From JARRNO01 sp037384885 (lineage in GTDB: Bacteria > Acidobacteriota > UBA4820 > DSQY01), in the NCBI GenBank assembly GCA_037384885.1, contig JARRNO010000034.1, positions 1 to 20,381 on the forward strand: a stretch of DNA of 20,381 nucleotides, read 5' to 3'. The notes under the pieces were generated by a model. That model was not told where the DNA came from. It ran no database searches and saw nothing but the letters and a program-made list of their open reading frames with translations. Positions 1 through 7,455 of the stretch are shown in pieces (position 1 is the stretch's first letter; every line of letters begins with the position of its first letter). Position numbers and translations under genes: made by a program.

Positions 1-2422
1 TCAACGACGAATATCCCGTTCCAAAATCGTCGATTGCAAGCCTGACGCCGATTTCGTTCAAACGCTGCAGCTTGTCCACGGTTGTGTCCATGTCCCACAT
101 GGCGGTGCTTTCTGTAATCTCAAGCGTCAGGTTGGACGGGTCCATGCGAGTAGCGTCCAATGTCATTCGTACCACGTCGATGAGATTTTTCTGGCTGAAC
201 TGCTTTGCGGAAAGATTGACCGATACAGGAATCGGACCGATCCCTTCTTCTGTCCATAAGCTGTTTTGGCGGCAGGCGGTGAAAAGCACCCATTCCCCCA
301 GGGGAACGATGAGGCCGGTTTCTTCCGCAAGCGGAATGAACCGCTCCGGGAGCACCAATCCCCATTCGGGGTGCCGCCATCGCACCAAGGCCTCCACGCC
401 CAGAATTTTTCGAGTTTTGAGGTTGACCAAAGGCTGGTAGTGGAGTTCCCATTCTTCCTGTTCGAGCGCCCGGTGCAAATGGTTCTTCAGTGTCAAGCGT
501 TCCTGGGCGGCCGTACTCATTTCGGAACTGAAGAACTGGTAATTGTTGCCATCCTGTCTCTTGGCCCGGTACATAGCCATATCGGCATGCTTCGTGAGGG
601 ATTCCATGTCTGTCCCATCCTCAGGGAACAAACTGACCCCGATGCTGAAGGTCAGGTGGAATTCCTGTGCCGCCACGGCCAGGGATTTGGAAAGCGCCTC
701 GCGCAGTTCCCGAACCCGCTCTTCCACTTCGTCTGGGGTGGACAACGATGTGAGAATCACGGTGAATTCATCGCTCCCGATCCGCGCTGCGCATCCTCTT
801 TCGCCTATGGCGGCTGTCAGCCGCCGGGCCACGGCTTTCAGCACCTGGTCGCCGGCCGCGTGGCCCGCAGCATCGTTAACCTCCTTGAACCGGTCCAGAT
901 CAAGGAACAGGACGGCCACCAGACTGTTTCGCCCAGAGGCCTCCTCGAGCGCCTCCTGAAGATGGTCCAGGAACAGGATGCGGTTAGGCAAATTGGTGAG
1001 GGGATCGTAGTGGGCGAGGTGCTCGAGCCTTTCCTCGGCCAGCTTCCTTTCTGTAATGTTGCTATAAATGCCATAGACCCCGATCTGCTTCGGGCCGATC
1101 ATGATCGGATATCCCAGAATAGAGACATGGACGCGGCTCCCGTCGCGCCGCACTCTGATGGTTTCCGTCTGGATGATTTCGTTCGACAGGACTCTGTTCG
1201 AAAGCGCCGTTCCTTCGTCCTGGCGGTCCTGCGGGACAAGGAGTTCGTTGACGGTGCGCCCCCGTATTTCGTTCTGCGAATAGCCGAAGAGCTTTTCGAA
1301 GGCCCGGTTGCACATGATGACGCGGTCCTGGTTGTCGCAAACAATGATTCCTTCTGGAGAATTCTCGAACAACTGTTCAAAGTAAGACGTCTGGAGCTTC
1401 AGCTCCTGCTGCGACCGCTTTCGGACCGTGATGTCATGGGCCAGGGTGATGAGGCCGGCATTTTCCTCTTCTGAGTCCTTCAGCAGGCTCGTCGTCATCT
1501 GAGCCGTAAAGTGCGCGCCGTTCTTGTGAACGTGCGTCACCTCGCCTTGTGAGGACCCCTGTAGAATGGCACGTTCATTGAACGGCACGACCTCGGACTT
1601 GTACTGGAGCTTCGTATAGAAAAGCTCCATTGATTTTTCTCTAAGCTCATCGGCGCTGTAGCCGTGCATCGCGGCCCAGGCCGGGTTGACGTAAATGATT
1701 TTCCCTCCCAGATCGCTGACGGCCACCCCTTCCTCGACTTGTTCGGCAACACGAGTGAGCCATTCGAGCTGGGCCTCCCTTTCCCGCTGCTCGGTGATGT
1801 CTCGTACCAGGAGGCTCACCACCTTGTCCCCCATATACAGAATGGGAGCCGCAGCAACCTCCCCGACGACCCGCCGTCCGTCGCTTCTGCGGATTCGTGC
1901 CTGGGTGAAGGAAGTTGATTCACCCGTCTCCAGCAGTTCATCGAGCCGGGCAAGCTTCTGTTGCCGCTCGTCCTCATCCAGGATCTCACTGATCGGCTTT
2001 CCCAAAAGGTCGCCCGGGGACACATGGCCTGCAATCTTGGCGGCCGCTGGATTTGCAAAGGCCACCTCCGCCCCCCTGACGAGCACGATCCCGAGAGGGG
2101 AACCCTTTAATAGGAGCCGGTAGTGTTCGAGGGCGCCCCGAACTTCCTCTTCTGACTTTTTGATGGATTTGAAGCCCGCGTGTAGAACGAGAAAAAGGAC
2201 CAGCGCGGCCGAGGCAAGCAAGATGAGCTCTATGGCGATGGATCGATTGAAAAAGCGCCCGCCCCGCTCCACCATTGGGGGCAACAGCCAGTTCAAGGCG
2301 AAGACGCCAAAGATTCCCACAACCAGGTAACCCGCCACGGCATACCAAGAAAGCCAACGGAGATTGCCAGCTGCATCTGATTCTTTTTGAATCCCGCCGC
2401 CTTGCCTTCTTTCATCAGGCAT
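1..2422 (-). CDS. Membrane-anchored PAS-PAS-PAS-GGDEF-EAL cyclic-di-GMP signalling protein (3' end cut by window)
   Basis: The frame is open for 807 codons from an ATG at 2422 to the window edge, so the C-terminus is missing. There are two hydrophobic segments (about residues 27-47 and 61-82). Three PAS-type sensor domains follow (about 95-212, 218-335, 345-460), then GGDEF (about 470-635) and EAL (from about 645). The GGDEF signature is GSDEF (549-553), and the inhibitory RxxD is absent (RGCA at 542-545). The EAL domain looks intact as far as it goes: Q663, EALVR (677-681), N736, E768 and DDFGTG (798-803). From family knowledge it should hydrolyse cyclic-di-GMP; whether it also makes it is uncertain. 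The substrate sensed by the PAS domains cannot be read. An in-frame stop lies upstream near 2501, with no other plausible start between. The ribosome site is weak (AAAAGGG). Confidence 0.93.
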   Translation of the reverse strand, partial: MPDERRQGGGIQKESDAAGNLRWLSWYAVAGYLVVGIFGVFALNWLLPPMVERGGRFFNRSIAIELILLASAALVLFLVLHAGFKSIKKSEEEVRGALEHYRLLLKGSPLGIVLVRGAEVAFANPAAAKIAGHVSPGDLLGKPISEILDEDERQQKLARLDELLETGESTSFTQARIRRSDGRRVVGEVAAAPILYMGDKVVSLLVRDITEQREREAQLEWLTRVAEQVEEGVAVSDLGGKIIYVNPAWAAMHGYSADELREKSMELFYTKLQYKSEVVPFNERAILQGSSQGEVTHVHKNGAHFTAQMTTSLLKDSEEENAGLITLAHDITVRKRSQQELKLQTSYFEQLFENSPEGIIVCDNQDRVIMCNRAFEKLFGYSQNEIRGRTVNELLVPQDRQDEGTALSNRVLSNEIIQTETIRVRRDGSRVHVSILGYPIMIGPKQIGVYGIYSNITERKLAEERLEHLAHYDPLTNLPNRILFLDHLQEALEEASGRNSLVAVLFLDLDRFKEVNDAAGHAAGDQVLKAVARRLTAAIGERGCAARIGSDEFTVILTSLSTPDEVEERVRELREALSKSLAVAAQEFHLTFSIGVSLFPEDGTDMESLTKHADMAMYRAKRQDGNNYQFFSSEMSTAAQERLTLKNHLHRALEQEEWELHYQPLVNLKTRKILGVEALVRWRHPEWGLVLPERFIPLAEETGLIVPLGEWVLFTACRQNSLWTEEGIGPIPVSVNLSAKQFSQKNLIDVVRMTLDATRMDPSNLTLEITESTAMWDMDTTVDKLQRLNEIGVRLAIDDFGTGYSSL

Positions 2423-2622
2423 TCCAGGCCCTTTTGAGGACGGCGCCCCCTCGCTCCCTGATAAGGGGACAACCCAGCATTTAGGCAGAAAGGCGCCTTT
2501 TCACTCTATTCGCCGGCCCAAGATCATCCAATGGTTCAGCGAACAAAAGCTTTGGAATCTTCACGCGCTTTGCGCGTCCCCTTCGTTACTGAAGCGCCCC
2601 CTGAATCCCTGTAATCATCCCT

Positions 2623-2651
2623 ATCATATCACCAGGCCCTTTCCTTCTAAA
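2623..2651 (-). promoter_or_regulatory. Likely sigma70-type promoter of the GGDEF-EAL gene
   Basis: On the minus strand TTTAGA (2651-2646) is followed after 17 nt by TATGAT (2628-2623), preceded by TG at the extended -10 position. This gives a leader of roughly 190 nt before the ATG at 2422. The leader includes a hairpin with ACGCGC/GCGCGT arms (2563-2577) and the 12-bp palindrome AAAGGCGCCTTT (2489-2500). Assigned by eye only. Confidence 0.45.
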
Positions 2652-2672
2652 AGTCTTTCGCGGGGCTCCTAC

Positions 2673-2776
2673 GCTGTCCTCGTCCCTTGACGATGCGAGG
2701 AGGACAGCTTCCACGCGTCCCGGGGCGGGGCCCCTTCCCGGTTTTCTTGCGGCCCGCCGCCAAGCAGTTGGCGGCG
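2673..2776. other. Two strong inverted repeats in the gap between ssrA and the GGDEF-EAL gene
   Basis: The first has arms GCTGTCCTC (2673-2681) and GAGGACAGC (2700-2708), with an inner TCGTC/GACGA stem possible. The second has perfect 9-bp arms CGCCGCCAA (2755-2763) and TTGGCGGCG (2768-2776) around a 4-nt loop. Neither is followed by a T-run on either strand, so they are not typical intrinsic terminators. The rest of 2423-2838 shows only the promoter noted separately and no convincing ORF. Confidence 0.4.
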
Positions 2777-2838
2777 CGACCTTGAACACCAGCAACCCTC
2801 CCCCGCCCTTCGATTCCCGTTCCCCCGCGATGGGGCAT

Positions 2839-2862
2839 AAAAAAGGAGGGCCTGCGCCCTCC
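2839..2862 (-). terminator. Intrinsic terminator of the tmRNA gene
   Basis: Reading the minus strand, a perfect 7-bp stem GGAGGGC/GCCCTCC with a 4-nt loop is followed directly by six T. It starts 18 nt after the CCA end of the tmRNA. Confidence 0.9.
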
Positions 2863-2879
2863 CGATTCTTCGGTGAAAG

Positions 2880-3226
2880 TGGTGGAGGCGGCGGGAATCG
2901 AACCCGCGTCCGGAAATGCCGGCCAAGGCACCATCTACGTACGTATCCGGTTCCTTCGTTTTCGCTTGCCGCCCGGCGGAACCGGCAAGAGAGCGACTCG
3001 CTATCTCCGATAAGTCTTAGTTTCCGGCGCCGGAGAACCGGCGGAAACGCAACCCGCTGATCGACGCTCCTGAAAGCCCGCGGGTCAAACTATCAGGAGC
3101 GTGGCTGTTTATGCAGCCAGTGCCAAGTCGTTGTTGGCAGTTGTAATGGTCCGGTCGTTTTACGAGGGCCCGGAACTCGGTACGCCGTTGCCTCCCGAAC
3201 ATACCCGTCGAAACCAATTCGCCCCC
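2880..3226 (-). ncRNA. ssrA: Transfer-messenger RNA (tmRNA), one-piece form
   Basis: This RNA rescues ribosomes stalled on mRNAs without a stop codon and adds a degradation tag. The 5' end has GGGGGCG followed by the TTGGTTTCGACGGG signature. It pairs with CGCCTCC at the 3' end (one G-U) before the encoded ACCA. The tRNA-like T arm GCGGG-TTCGATT-CCCGC is present. The tag reading frame is GCC...GCA-TAA at 3138-3109, giving ANNDLALAA and stop. Just after it, a 10-bp helix ACGCTCCTGA/TCAGGAGCGT corresponds to helix 5. The gene has its own promoter and terminator and is divergent from the phosphofructokinase gene. The exact resume codon is inferred from the position of the Ala codon; the nine-residue tag is short. 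Confidence 0.96.
3109..3138 (-). other. tmRNA proteolysis-tag reading frame (ANNDLALAA plus stop)
   Basis: Nine codons followed by TAA. The C-terminal LAA recognised by ClpXP-type proteases is kept. Compared with the E. coli tag ANDENYALAA, it is one residue shorter and lacks the aromatic residue before ALAA. The start at GCC is inferred by analogy, because tags usually begin with Ala. Confidence 0.7.
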
Positions 3227-3238
3227 ACGGGCCATCAT

Positions 3239-3268
3239 AATATAGTGCGGGGGGCTGCAAAGCGTCAA
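3239..3268 (-). promoter_or_regulatory. Promoter of ssrA
   Basis: On the minus strand TTGACG (3268-3263) and TATATT (3244-3239) are 18 nt apart. The mature 5' end at 3226 lies 12 nt after the -10 box, leaving room for a short leader removed by RNase P. Confidence 0.75.
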
Positions 3269-3312
3269 ACACGTCTCTTGATCGGTCAAATGAGACCAAA
3301 CCGCCATCAACC

Positions 3313-3343
3313 TTGGAGGTTTTGCTCGTGTTTCCGCTATAAT
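3313..3343 (+). promoter_or_regulatory. Possible promoter of the phosphofructokinase gene
   Basis: A perfect -10 box TATAAT lies at 3338-3343. The best -35 candidate is TTGGAG (3313-3318) at a long 19-nt spacing. The ATG is about 88 nt downstream. The -10 is convincing; the -35 is not. Confidence 0.5.
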
Positions 3344-3431
3344 ATGAGTTGGGAACTGAAAATCTGGGGCGCTGTGACGCCCCCTGCCCCTTGACCCTTC
3401 AGGTGAAGCAACCGGTTTTTTAGGAGACGTG

Positions 3432-4631
3432 ATGAATCAGGAAGCGACCTCGCACCACGCGGCAATCAAGAAGGTCGGAATTCTCTTTTCGGGAGGGCCC
3501 GCTCCCGCGGCCAACGCCGTCATCTCCGCGGCCGCATTGGGATTTCTTGACCGGGGCGTCATCCCTGTCGGATTGATCGAAGGGTTTGCCAATCTGGAAT
3601 CCCATCCCGATGACATGAAACCGGGGGTGCATTACGTCGAGTTCGACCGTACGATCTCGCGAATTCGAAACGAACCGGGAGTCTTTATCCGCACATCCCG
3701 CTCCAACCCCGGCAAACCCATCAAGGCGCGCGGGGATCTCGAGGATCCCCAAAAGGCGAAACGCCTTCATACCATCGCTCGGGCTCTCGCCAATCTTGGC
3801 GTCGACGCACTGATCACCCTCGGCGGCGACGATACCTTGAAAACCGCCAACTACATGCACCTTTTGGGCGTACCCACCATCCACGTTCCCAAGACAATCG
3901 ACAACGACTATTACGGCATCGCGTGGACCTTCGGCTTCTGGACCGCCGTCGATGCCGCCAAGAGATCCCTCCTCACATTGAAATCCGACGCAGAAGCCAC
4001 CGGGAATTCCTTTATCGTGGAATTGATGGGGCGCAAGGCTGCGTGGATCACCTACGCCACGGGGATCGCTTCGCAGGCCCAGATGATGGTGGCGGCCGAA
4101 GATTTCGAAAGGGAATTCGACCCTAACGAACTTGCGGCCCGCTTCGTCGACGCAACCATTGCGGCAGAGGCCAACGGGTCTCCCGCCGGAATTATCTGCA
4201 TCGCTGAGGGATTGGTTGAAAAACTGCCCAATCGTCTCAAACCCCGCGAGGTGGACAAGCATGGGAATCCATACTATGGAAAGGTCGAGCTTTGCAAGCT
4301 GCTTGCCGAGCGCACCTCCATCGCCTACGAGGAGCGTACGGGCAGGGAGAAGCGGTTCATCCCCAAGCAGGTCGGCTACGAAACCCGGACGGCGCCTCCC
4401 GTCTCTTATGACGTGGTTTTGGGATCGATGCTGGGCTACGGCGCAAGCCGTCTCGCCCTGGAAGGCAAATTCGGGCACATGGTATCCGTGGAGGACAACT
4501 TCACGCTTCGTGCGATCCCCTTTTTCGACCTGATCGATACGGAAACGCTGGTGACAAAAATCCGCATGGTCGAGCAAGGGTCGGACATGTTCCGGCTCAA
4601 GGAAGTTCTCACGTCGCGATCCGGCGACTGA
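3432..4631 (+). CDS. 6-phosphofructokinase, pyrophosphate-dependent type
   Basis: A PFK-family enzyme of 399 residues that phosphorylates fructose-6-phosphate to the 1,6-bisphosphate in glycolysis. The N-terminal phosphate loop reads FSGGPAPAAN (19-28). The signature GGDDT (131-135) has Asp where ATP-dependent enzymes have Gly. PKTIDND (153-159) carries the Lys at 154 linked to pyrophosphate use, plus the catalytic Asp at 157. MGRKAAW is the sugar-phosphate motif. From family knowledge the Asp/Lys pair marks the PPi-dependent, reversible enzymes. The start is taken as ATG 3432, because TAGGAG (3421-3426) sits 5 nt upstream; an in-frame GTG at 3429 is too close to that site. The gene is divergent from ssrA and lies 130 nt before yebC. 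Confidence 0.93.
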   Translation: MNQEATSHHAAIKKVGILFSGGPAPAANAVISAAALGFLDRGVIPVGLIEGFANLESHPDDMKPGVHYVEFDRTISRIRNEPGVFIRTSRSNPGKPIKARGDLEDPQKAKRLHTIARALANLGVDALITLGGDDTLKTANYMHLLGVPTIHVPKTIDNDYYGIAWTFGFWTAVDAAKRSLLTLKSDAEATGNSFIVELMGRKAAWITYATGIASQAQMMVAAEDFEREFDPNELAARFVDATIAAEANGSPAGIICIAEGLVEKLPNRLKPREVDKHGNPYYGKVELCKLLAERTSIAYEERTGREKRFIPKQVGYETRTAPPVSYDVVLGSMLGYGASRLALEGKFGHMVSVEDNFTLRAIPFFDLIDTETLVTKIRMVEQGSDMFRLKEVLTSRSGD

Positions 4632-4644
4632 AGCGAACACAGCC

Positions 4645-4671
4645 GGGCGGCGCCGGGAGGCAGAGCCGCCC
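4645..4671. other. Inverted repeat after the phosphofructokinase gene
   Basis: Arms GGGCGGC (4645-4651) and GCCGCCC (4665-4671) with a 13-nt loop lie 13 nt after the stop codon. There is no T-run, so termination here is doubtful. Confidence 0.3.
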
Positions 4672-4723
4672 CGTATCCAGCCCGCCGTCCCCTTCGAAGG
4701 CGTTCCCGGGAATGGGACTGTGG

Positions 4724-4729
4724 TACGAT
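4724..4729 (+). promoter_or_regulatory. Possible extended -10 promoter for yebC-ruvC-ruvA
   Basis: TGGTACGAT contains an extended -10 arrangement (TG, one base, TACGAT at 4724-4729). No good -35 box is visible 16-18 nt upstream. The start codon at 4762 would be about 25 nt after the presumed transcript start. Confidence 0.35.
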
Positions 4730-4761
4730 GACGCTCCGGGACTAACGAGGGAGGATGATTG

Positions 4762-5514
4762 ATGTCCGGTCACAGCAAATGGGCCAATATCAAGGCGCGT
4801 AAAGGCGCCCAGGACGCCAAGCGCGGGAAGCAGTTCACCCGGCTGGCCAAGGAAATTATTATCGCAGCAAAGCTTGGAGGCGGCGATCCGGACGCAAATC
4901 CCAGGCTCCGGTCCGCCATCCAGGCCGCCAAGGCGATTAATGTGCCCAACGACAATATCAAGCGCGCCATCCAAAGGGGGACGGGCGAACTTGGCGGCGA
5001 AGCCATCGAAGAGGTCACCTACGAGGGATTCGGCCCCCAGGGTGTGGCGCTCCTCGTCGAAGCCCAGACCGACAACCGCAACCGGACAACCGGGGAAATC
5101 CGCCATCTTTTCTCCAAATACGGCGGAAACCTGGGCGTTCCCGGCTGTGTCGCACGTATTTTCAACCGGCAGGGCGAAATCCTCATTCCAAGGGACGGCT
5201 TGGAAGAAGAGGCCGTCTTTGAACAGGCGATTGACGCCGGCGCCGAGGATATCCAATCCGACGAGGAAAACTTCGTCATCGTGACCGCCTTTGAATCGCT
5301 CAACAATGTCGCCGAGGCGCTCGAAAAGGGCGGCTTGCCCCTGGCGTCCGCAAAACCAGTCTTCTCCCCCGTTTCAAACGTGAAGCTTGAAGGCGATCAG
5401 GCCAGGACGCTGCTCAAGCTGCTCGATGCCCTGGAAGACAATGACGACGTGGCGAACGTCTGGTGCAACTTTGATATCGACGATTCGGAAATCGAGGCCT
5501 TTGAAGCCGGATGA
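4762..5514 (+). CDS. yebC: YebC/PmpR (TACO1) family protein
   Basis: A 250-residue protein that starts with the family signature SGHSKWANIKARK (2-14) and continues with GKQFTRLAKEI. The middle holds TYEGFGPQGVALLVE and the TDNRNRTTGEIRH stretch. The acidic C-terminus is normal for the family, and the length is typical. Members have been described as DNA-binding regulators and, more recently, as ribosome-associated factors that help translate difficult sequences; the sequence does not decide between these. The start is ATG 4762, with AGGGAGG 7 nt upstream; a TTG one codon earlier is less likely. The stop overlaps the ruvC start (ATGA). Finding it beside ruvC is common in bacteria. Confidence 0.95.
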   Translation: MSGHSKWANIKARKGAQDAKRGKQFTRLAKEIIIAAKLGGGDPDANPRLRSAIQAAKAINVPNDNIKRAIQRGTGELGGEAIEEVTYEGFGPQGVALLVEAQTDNRNRTTGEIRHLFSKYGGNLGVPGCVARIFNRQGEILIPRDGLEEEAVFEQAIDAGAEDIQSDEENFVIVTAFESLNNVAEALEKGGLPLASAKPVFSPVSNVKLEGDQARTLLKLLDALEDNDDVANVWCNFDIDDSEIEAFEAG

Positions 5515-6011
5515 TTGTCCTTGGCGTGGACACCGGATCCGTATCGCTGGGTTACGGCGTGGTTCTTGAAGAGGGGAACCGCTTGTCGGCGCTTGGTTAT
5601 GGTGCGATCCGGAACAAGACGTCTACTCCCCACCCGGACCGGCTGTTGAAAATTTATCGGGAGCTTGGCGCGCTTATCGCGCACTACAAACCCCAGGCCA
5701 TGGCTATTGAAGACGTGTTCGTCTCCAGGAATGCCCGGAGCGCGCTCAAACTCGGCCAAGTTCGGGGCGCGGCAATAGTAGCGGCTATGCAAGAGGGACT
5801 GGCGGTACTGGAGTTTTCTCCCTCCGAGGTTAAATCCGCTGTGACGGGATACGGGATGGCGGATAAAGCCCAGATGCAGATGGTGATCAAGATGATCCTT
5901 GGACTGGAAGCGATTCCCCAACCGAATGATGCAGCTGATGCGCTCGCCCTTGCCATTTGTGGATTGAACCGGCGCCGTGCCGCCAGACGCGCGCCTACAA
6001 AGGGAGCCTGA
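5511..6011 (+). CDS. ruvC: Holliday junction endodeoxyribonuclease RuvC
   Basis: RuvC cleaves four-way DNA junctions during recombinational repair, working with RuvA and RuvB. The protein is 166 residues, normal length. The four acidic metal-binding residues are visible: D7 in GVDTGS, E67 in AIEDVF, and D140 and D143 in PNDAADALA. The RNARSALKLGQVRGA stretch (73-87) and TGYGMADKAQM (112-122) also match the family. The ATG overlaps the yebC stop by 4 nt, and ruvA begins 6 nt after the stop, so the three genes are probably co-transcribed and coupled. Confidence 0.97.
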   Translation: MIVLGVDTGSVSLGYGVVLEEGNRLSALGYGAIRNKTSTPHPDRLLKIYRELGALIAHYKPQAMAIEDVFVSRNARSALKLGQVRGAAIVAAMQEGLAVLEFSPSEVKSAVTGYGMADKAQMQMVIKMILGLEAIPQPNDAADALALAICGLNRRRAARRAPTKGA

Positions 6012-6017
6012 AAACGG

Positions 6018-6614
6018 ATGATCGCACGCATCCGAGGACGACTGCTTGAAAAGGAACCCAATCAACTGGTTGTTGACGCCAGCGGAGTAGGATACGCCCT
6101 TTCCGTTCCCATTTCCGCCGCCCGAGGAGAAATCGGAGACGAAGTGGACCTCTTCGTGCACACGGAAGTCAGACAGGACGCCATACAACTCTTCGGATTC
6201 AGCACTCGTGAGGAAAGGGAAGTGTTTCGCCGCCTCAAGACGGTGCAAGGGGTAGGCAGCCAGATTGCTCTCGCCGTACTGTCAGGACTCCCCCTTCCCG
6301 ACCTTATATCCACCGTCGTGGCGCAGGACGCAGTCCGCTTGACATCAATTCCCAGGGTGGGAAGGAAGACGGCCGAACGGATCGTCCTGGAACTCAAAGA
6401 AAAACTCCCCCAGATCACCACAGATTTCCCCGCCCCGGCCGGGGCGGGACATCTTCCGCCGGGCAGCGTGGACGCCGACGCACTGACGGCTCTGGAAAAT
6501 TTGGGCTACAAGGCCCCACAGGCAAGAAGCGCACTGCAAAAGGCCCGCGAAGCCCTCCCAGACGGCCCCCTGGAAGCTCTGCTTCGAAATGCCCTGAAAA
6601 TACTGTCCCCCTGA
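6018..6614 (+). CDS. ruvA: Holliday junction branch migration complex subunit RuvA
   Basis: RuvA binds the Holliday junction as a tetramer and loads the RuvB helicase. The protein is 198 residues, the usual size. The N-terminal OB-fold begins MIARIRGRLLEK. Two helix-hairpin-helix motifs contact the junction: VQGVGSQIALAVLSG (76-90) and IPRVGRKTAERIVLELK (111-127). A Pro/Gly/Ala-rich linker (about 137-150) leads to the C-terminal RuvB-binding domain (DALTALENLGYKAPQ). The gene is last in a plus-strand cluster and faces a convergent gene. Downstream, where ruvB is often found, there is none. Confidence 0.96.
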   Translation: MIARIRGRLLEKEPNQLVVDASGVGYALSVPISAARGEIGDEVDLFVHTEVRQDAIQLFGFSTREEREVFRRLKTVQGVGSQIALAVLSGLPLPDLISTVVAQDAVRLTSIPRVGRKTAERIVLELKEKLPQITTDFPAPAGAGHLPPGSVDADALTALENLGYKAPQARSALQKAREALPDGPLEALLRNALKILSP

Positions 6615-6642
6615 GGCGGCTCCTATTTGATAGAACGCGGCC

Positions 6643-6660
6643 CCCTGCTTTATGAGCGGG
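6643..6660. terminator. Weak stem-loop between convergent ruvA and the receiver-PilZ gene
   Basis: CCC and GCT (6643-6649) pair with AGC and GGG (6655-6660) across one bulged T. An AT-rich tract follows on the plus strand. It sits in the 97-bp gap between convergent genes. The stem is short, so the call is tentative. Confidence 0.3.
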
Positions 6661-6711
6661 AATTTATAATAAGCCACTAAAGACTAGCAGCCCCTGGATC
6701 CGTTCCCTCTT

Positions 6712-7395
6712 TCAGGAACCGACGGGGCGCCGTTGCGCCAGGGCGACAAACTCTCTGATACGCACCTGATCCTTTTCTTCGATGCCTTCGAAACGGACAC
6801 CGTAGGCGTTCAATCTGCTTTCCACTTCGCCGGCCTCTCGCACAACCGAGCCGCTGACCCTCACTTTCTCTCGTTCCCTGGGCAGCGTAATCTGGATGGA
6901 GACCGTATCGCCGATTCGAAGCTTTTTGGCTGTGAGGATCAACATCCCGGATGCGCTGAGATTGAGGGAATTGCAGAGAAACATGTTTGACTGAAGGTAG
7001 CCCTGCACCTGAACGTAAATGAGCAGTCTCGCTTCCTTGCGGGCATCGATGTTGAGAAGTTGCCGGCAGACTTCGTTGAACGTCCTGCTGTCAACGGGCT
7101 TAGCCATGACCTTGTTGACGCCCGGCGGCACTTTGTCGGGGTCGCCTCCCAACACTAGAATCGAGAGGGAACCGTTCTTGTGGAACTCACGTACCTGATT
7201 TGCGAGTTGATCGGCGGTCATGTCGGTCAGCTGCTGGTCGCTGATGATCAGGTCGGGAACGATCTTTCCCACCTCTTCCAACGCCTCCGCGCCGGATCCT
7301 GCCCGCACAACGTCATGCTCCCTGCGAAGGAGCACCGTCTCGGCGAATGGAACCGAGGGGATGCCGCTCTCCACGATCAAAATTCGTTTTCCCAT
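6712..7395 (-). CDS. Response-regulator receiver fused to a PilZ domain
   Basis: A 227-residue protein with an N-terminal receiver-like domain (about 1-112) and a C-terminal PilZ domain (about 117-222). The likely phospho-acceptor is D53 in DLIISDQQL, and the conserved Lys is K99 in MAKP. The usual acidic pair after the first strand is E9-S10 rather than two acidic residues, and the conserved Ser/Thr position reads VLGG, so phosphorylation may be weak or absent. The PilZ part has RKEAR (119-123) and NLSASG (145-150), the two cyclic-di-GMP contact motifs. The product is probably a cytoplasmic effector; the target process is unknown. The start is ATG 7395 with AAGGGG just upstream; a longer frame to 7485 runs through the promoter and is unlikely. 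Confidence 0.9.
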   Translation of the reverse strand: MGKRILIVESGIPSVPFAETVLLRREHDVVRAGSGAEALEEVGKIVPDLIISDQQLTDMTADQLANQVREFHKNGSLSILVLGGDPDKVPPGVNKVMAKPVDSRTFNEVCRQLLNIDARKEARLLIYVQVQGYLQSNMFLCNSLNLSASGMLILTAKKLRIGDTVSIQITLPREREKVRVSGSVVREAGEVESRLNAYGVRFEGIEEKDQVRIREFVALAQRRPVGS

Positions 7396-7455
7396 GTGCC
7401 CCTTACCTTGGATCAGGCCCCGCAGGTCGCGCCGTTTGGAGCGGGGTGGAGGTTT

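Noticed and set aside
266..1474. 402-codon plus-strand frame across the GGDEF-EAL gene
   Set aside because: It lies antisense to a frame with clear PAS, GGDEF and EAL motifs; its translation shows no domain and is an effect of GC-rich codon use.
2540..2600. Cyclic-di-GMP (GEMM) riboswitch in the leader of the GGDEF-EAL gene
   Set aside because: GGACGCGCAAAGC looks a little like the GGGACGCAAAGC part of the riboswitch, but the first half and the tetraloop/receptor layout are not there; it is a simple hairpin.
3420..4640. 406-codon minus-strand frame mirroring the phosphofructokinase gene
   Set aside because: It is antisense to a gene with complete PFK motifs; no recognisable domain.
4609..5256. 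215-codon minus-strand frame across yebC
   Set aside because: Antisense to a well-conserved gene; no motif.
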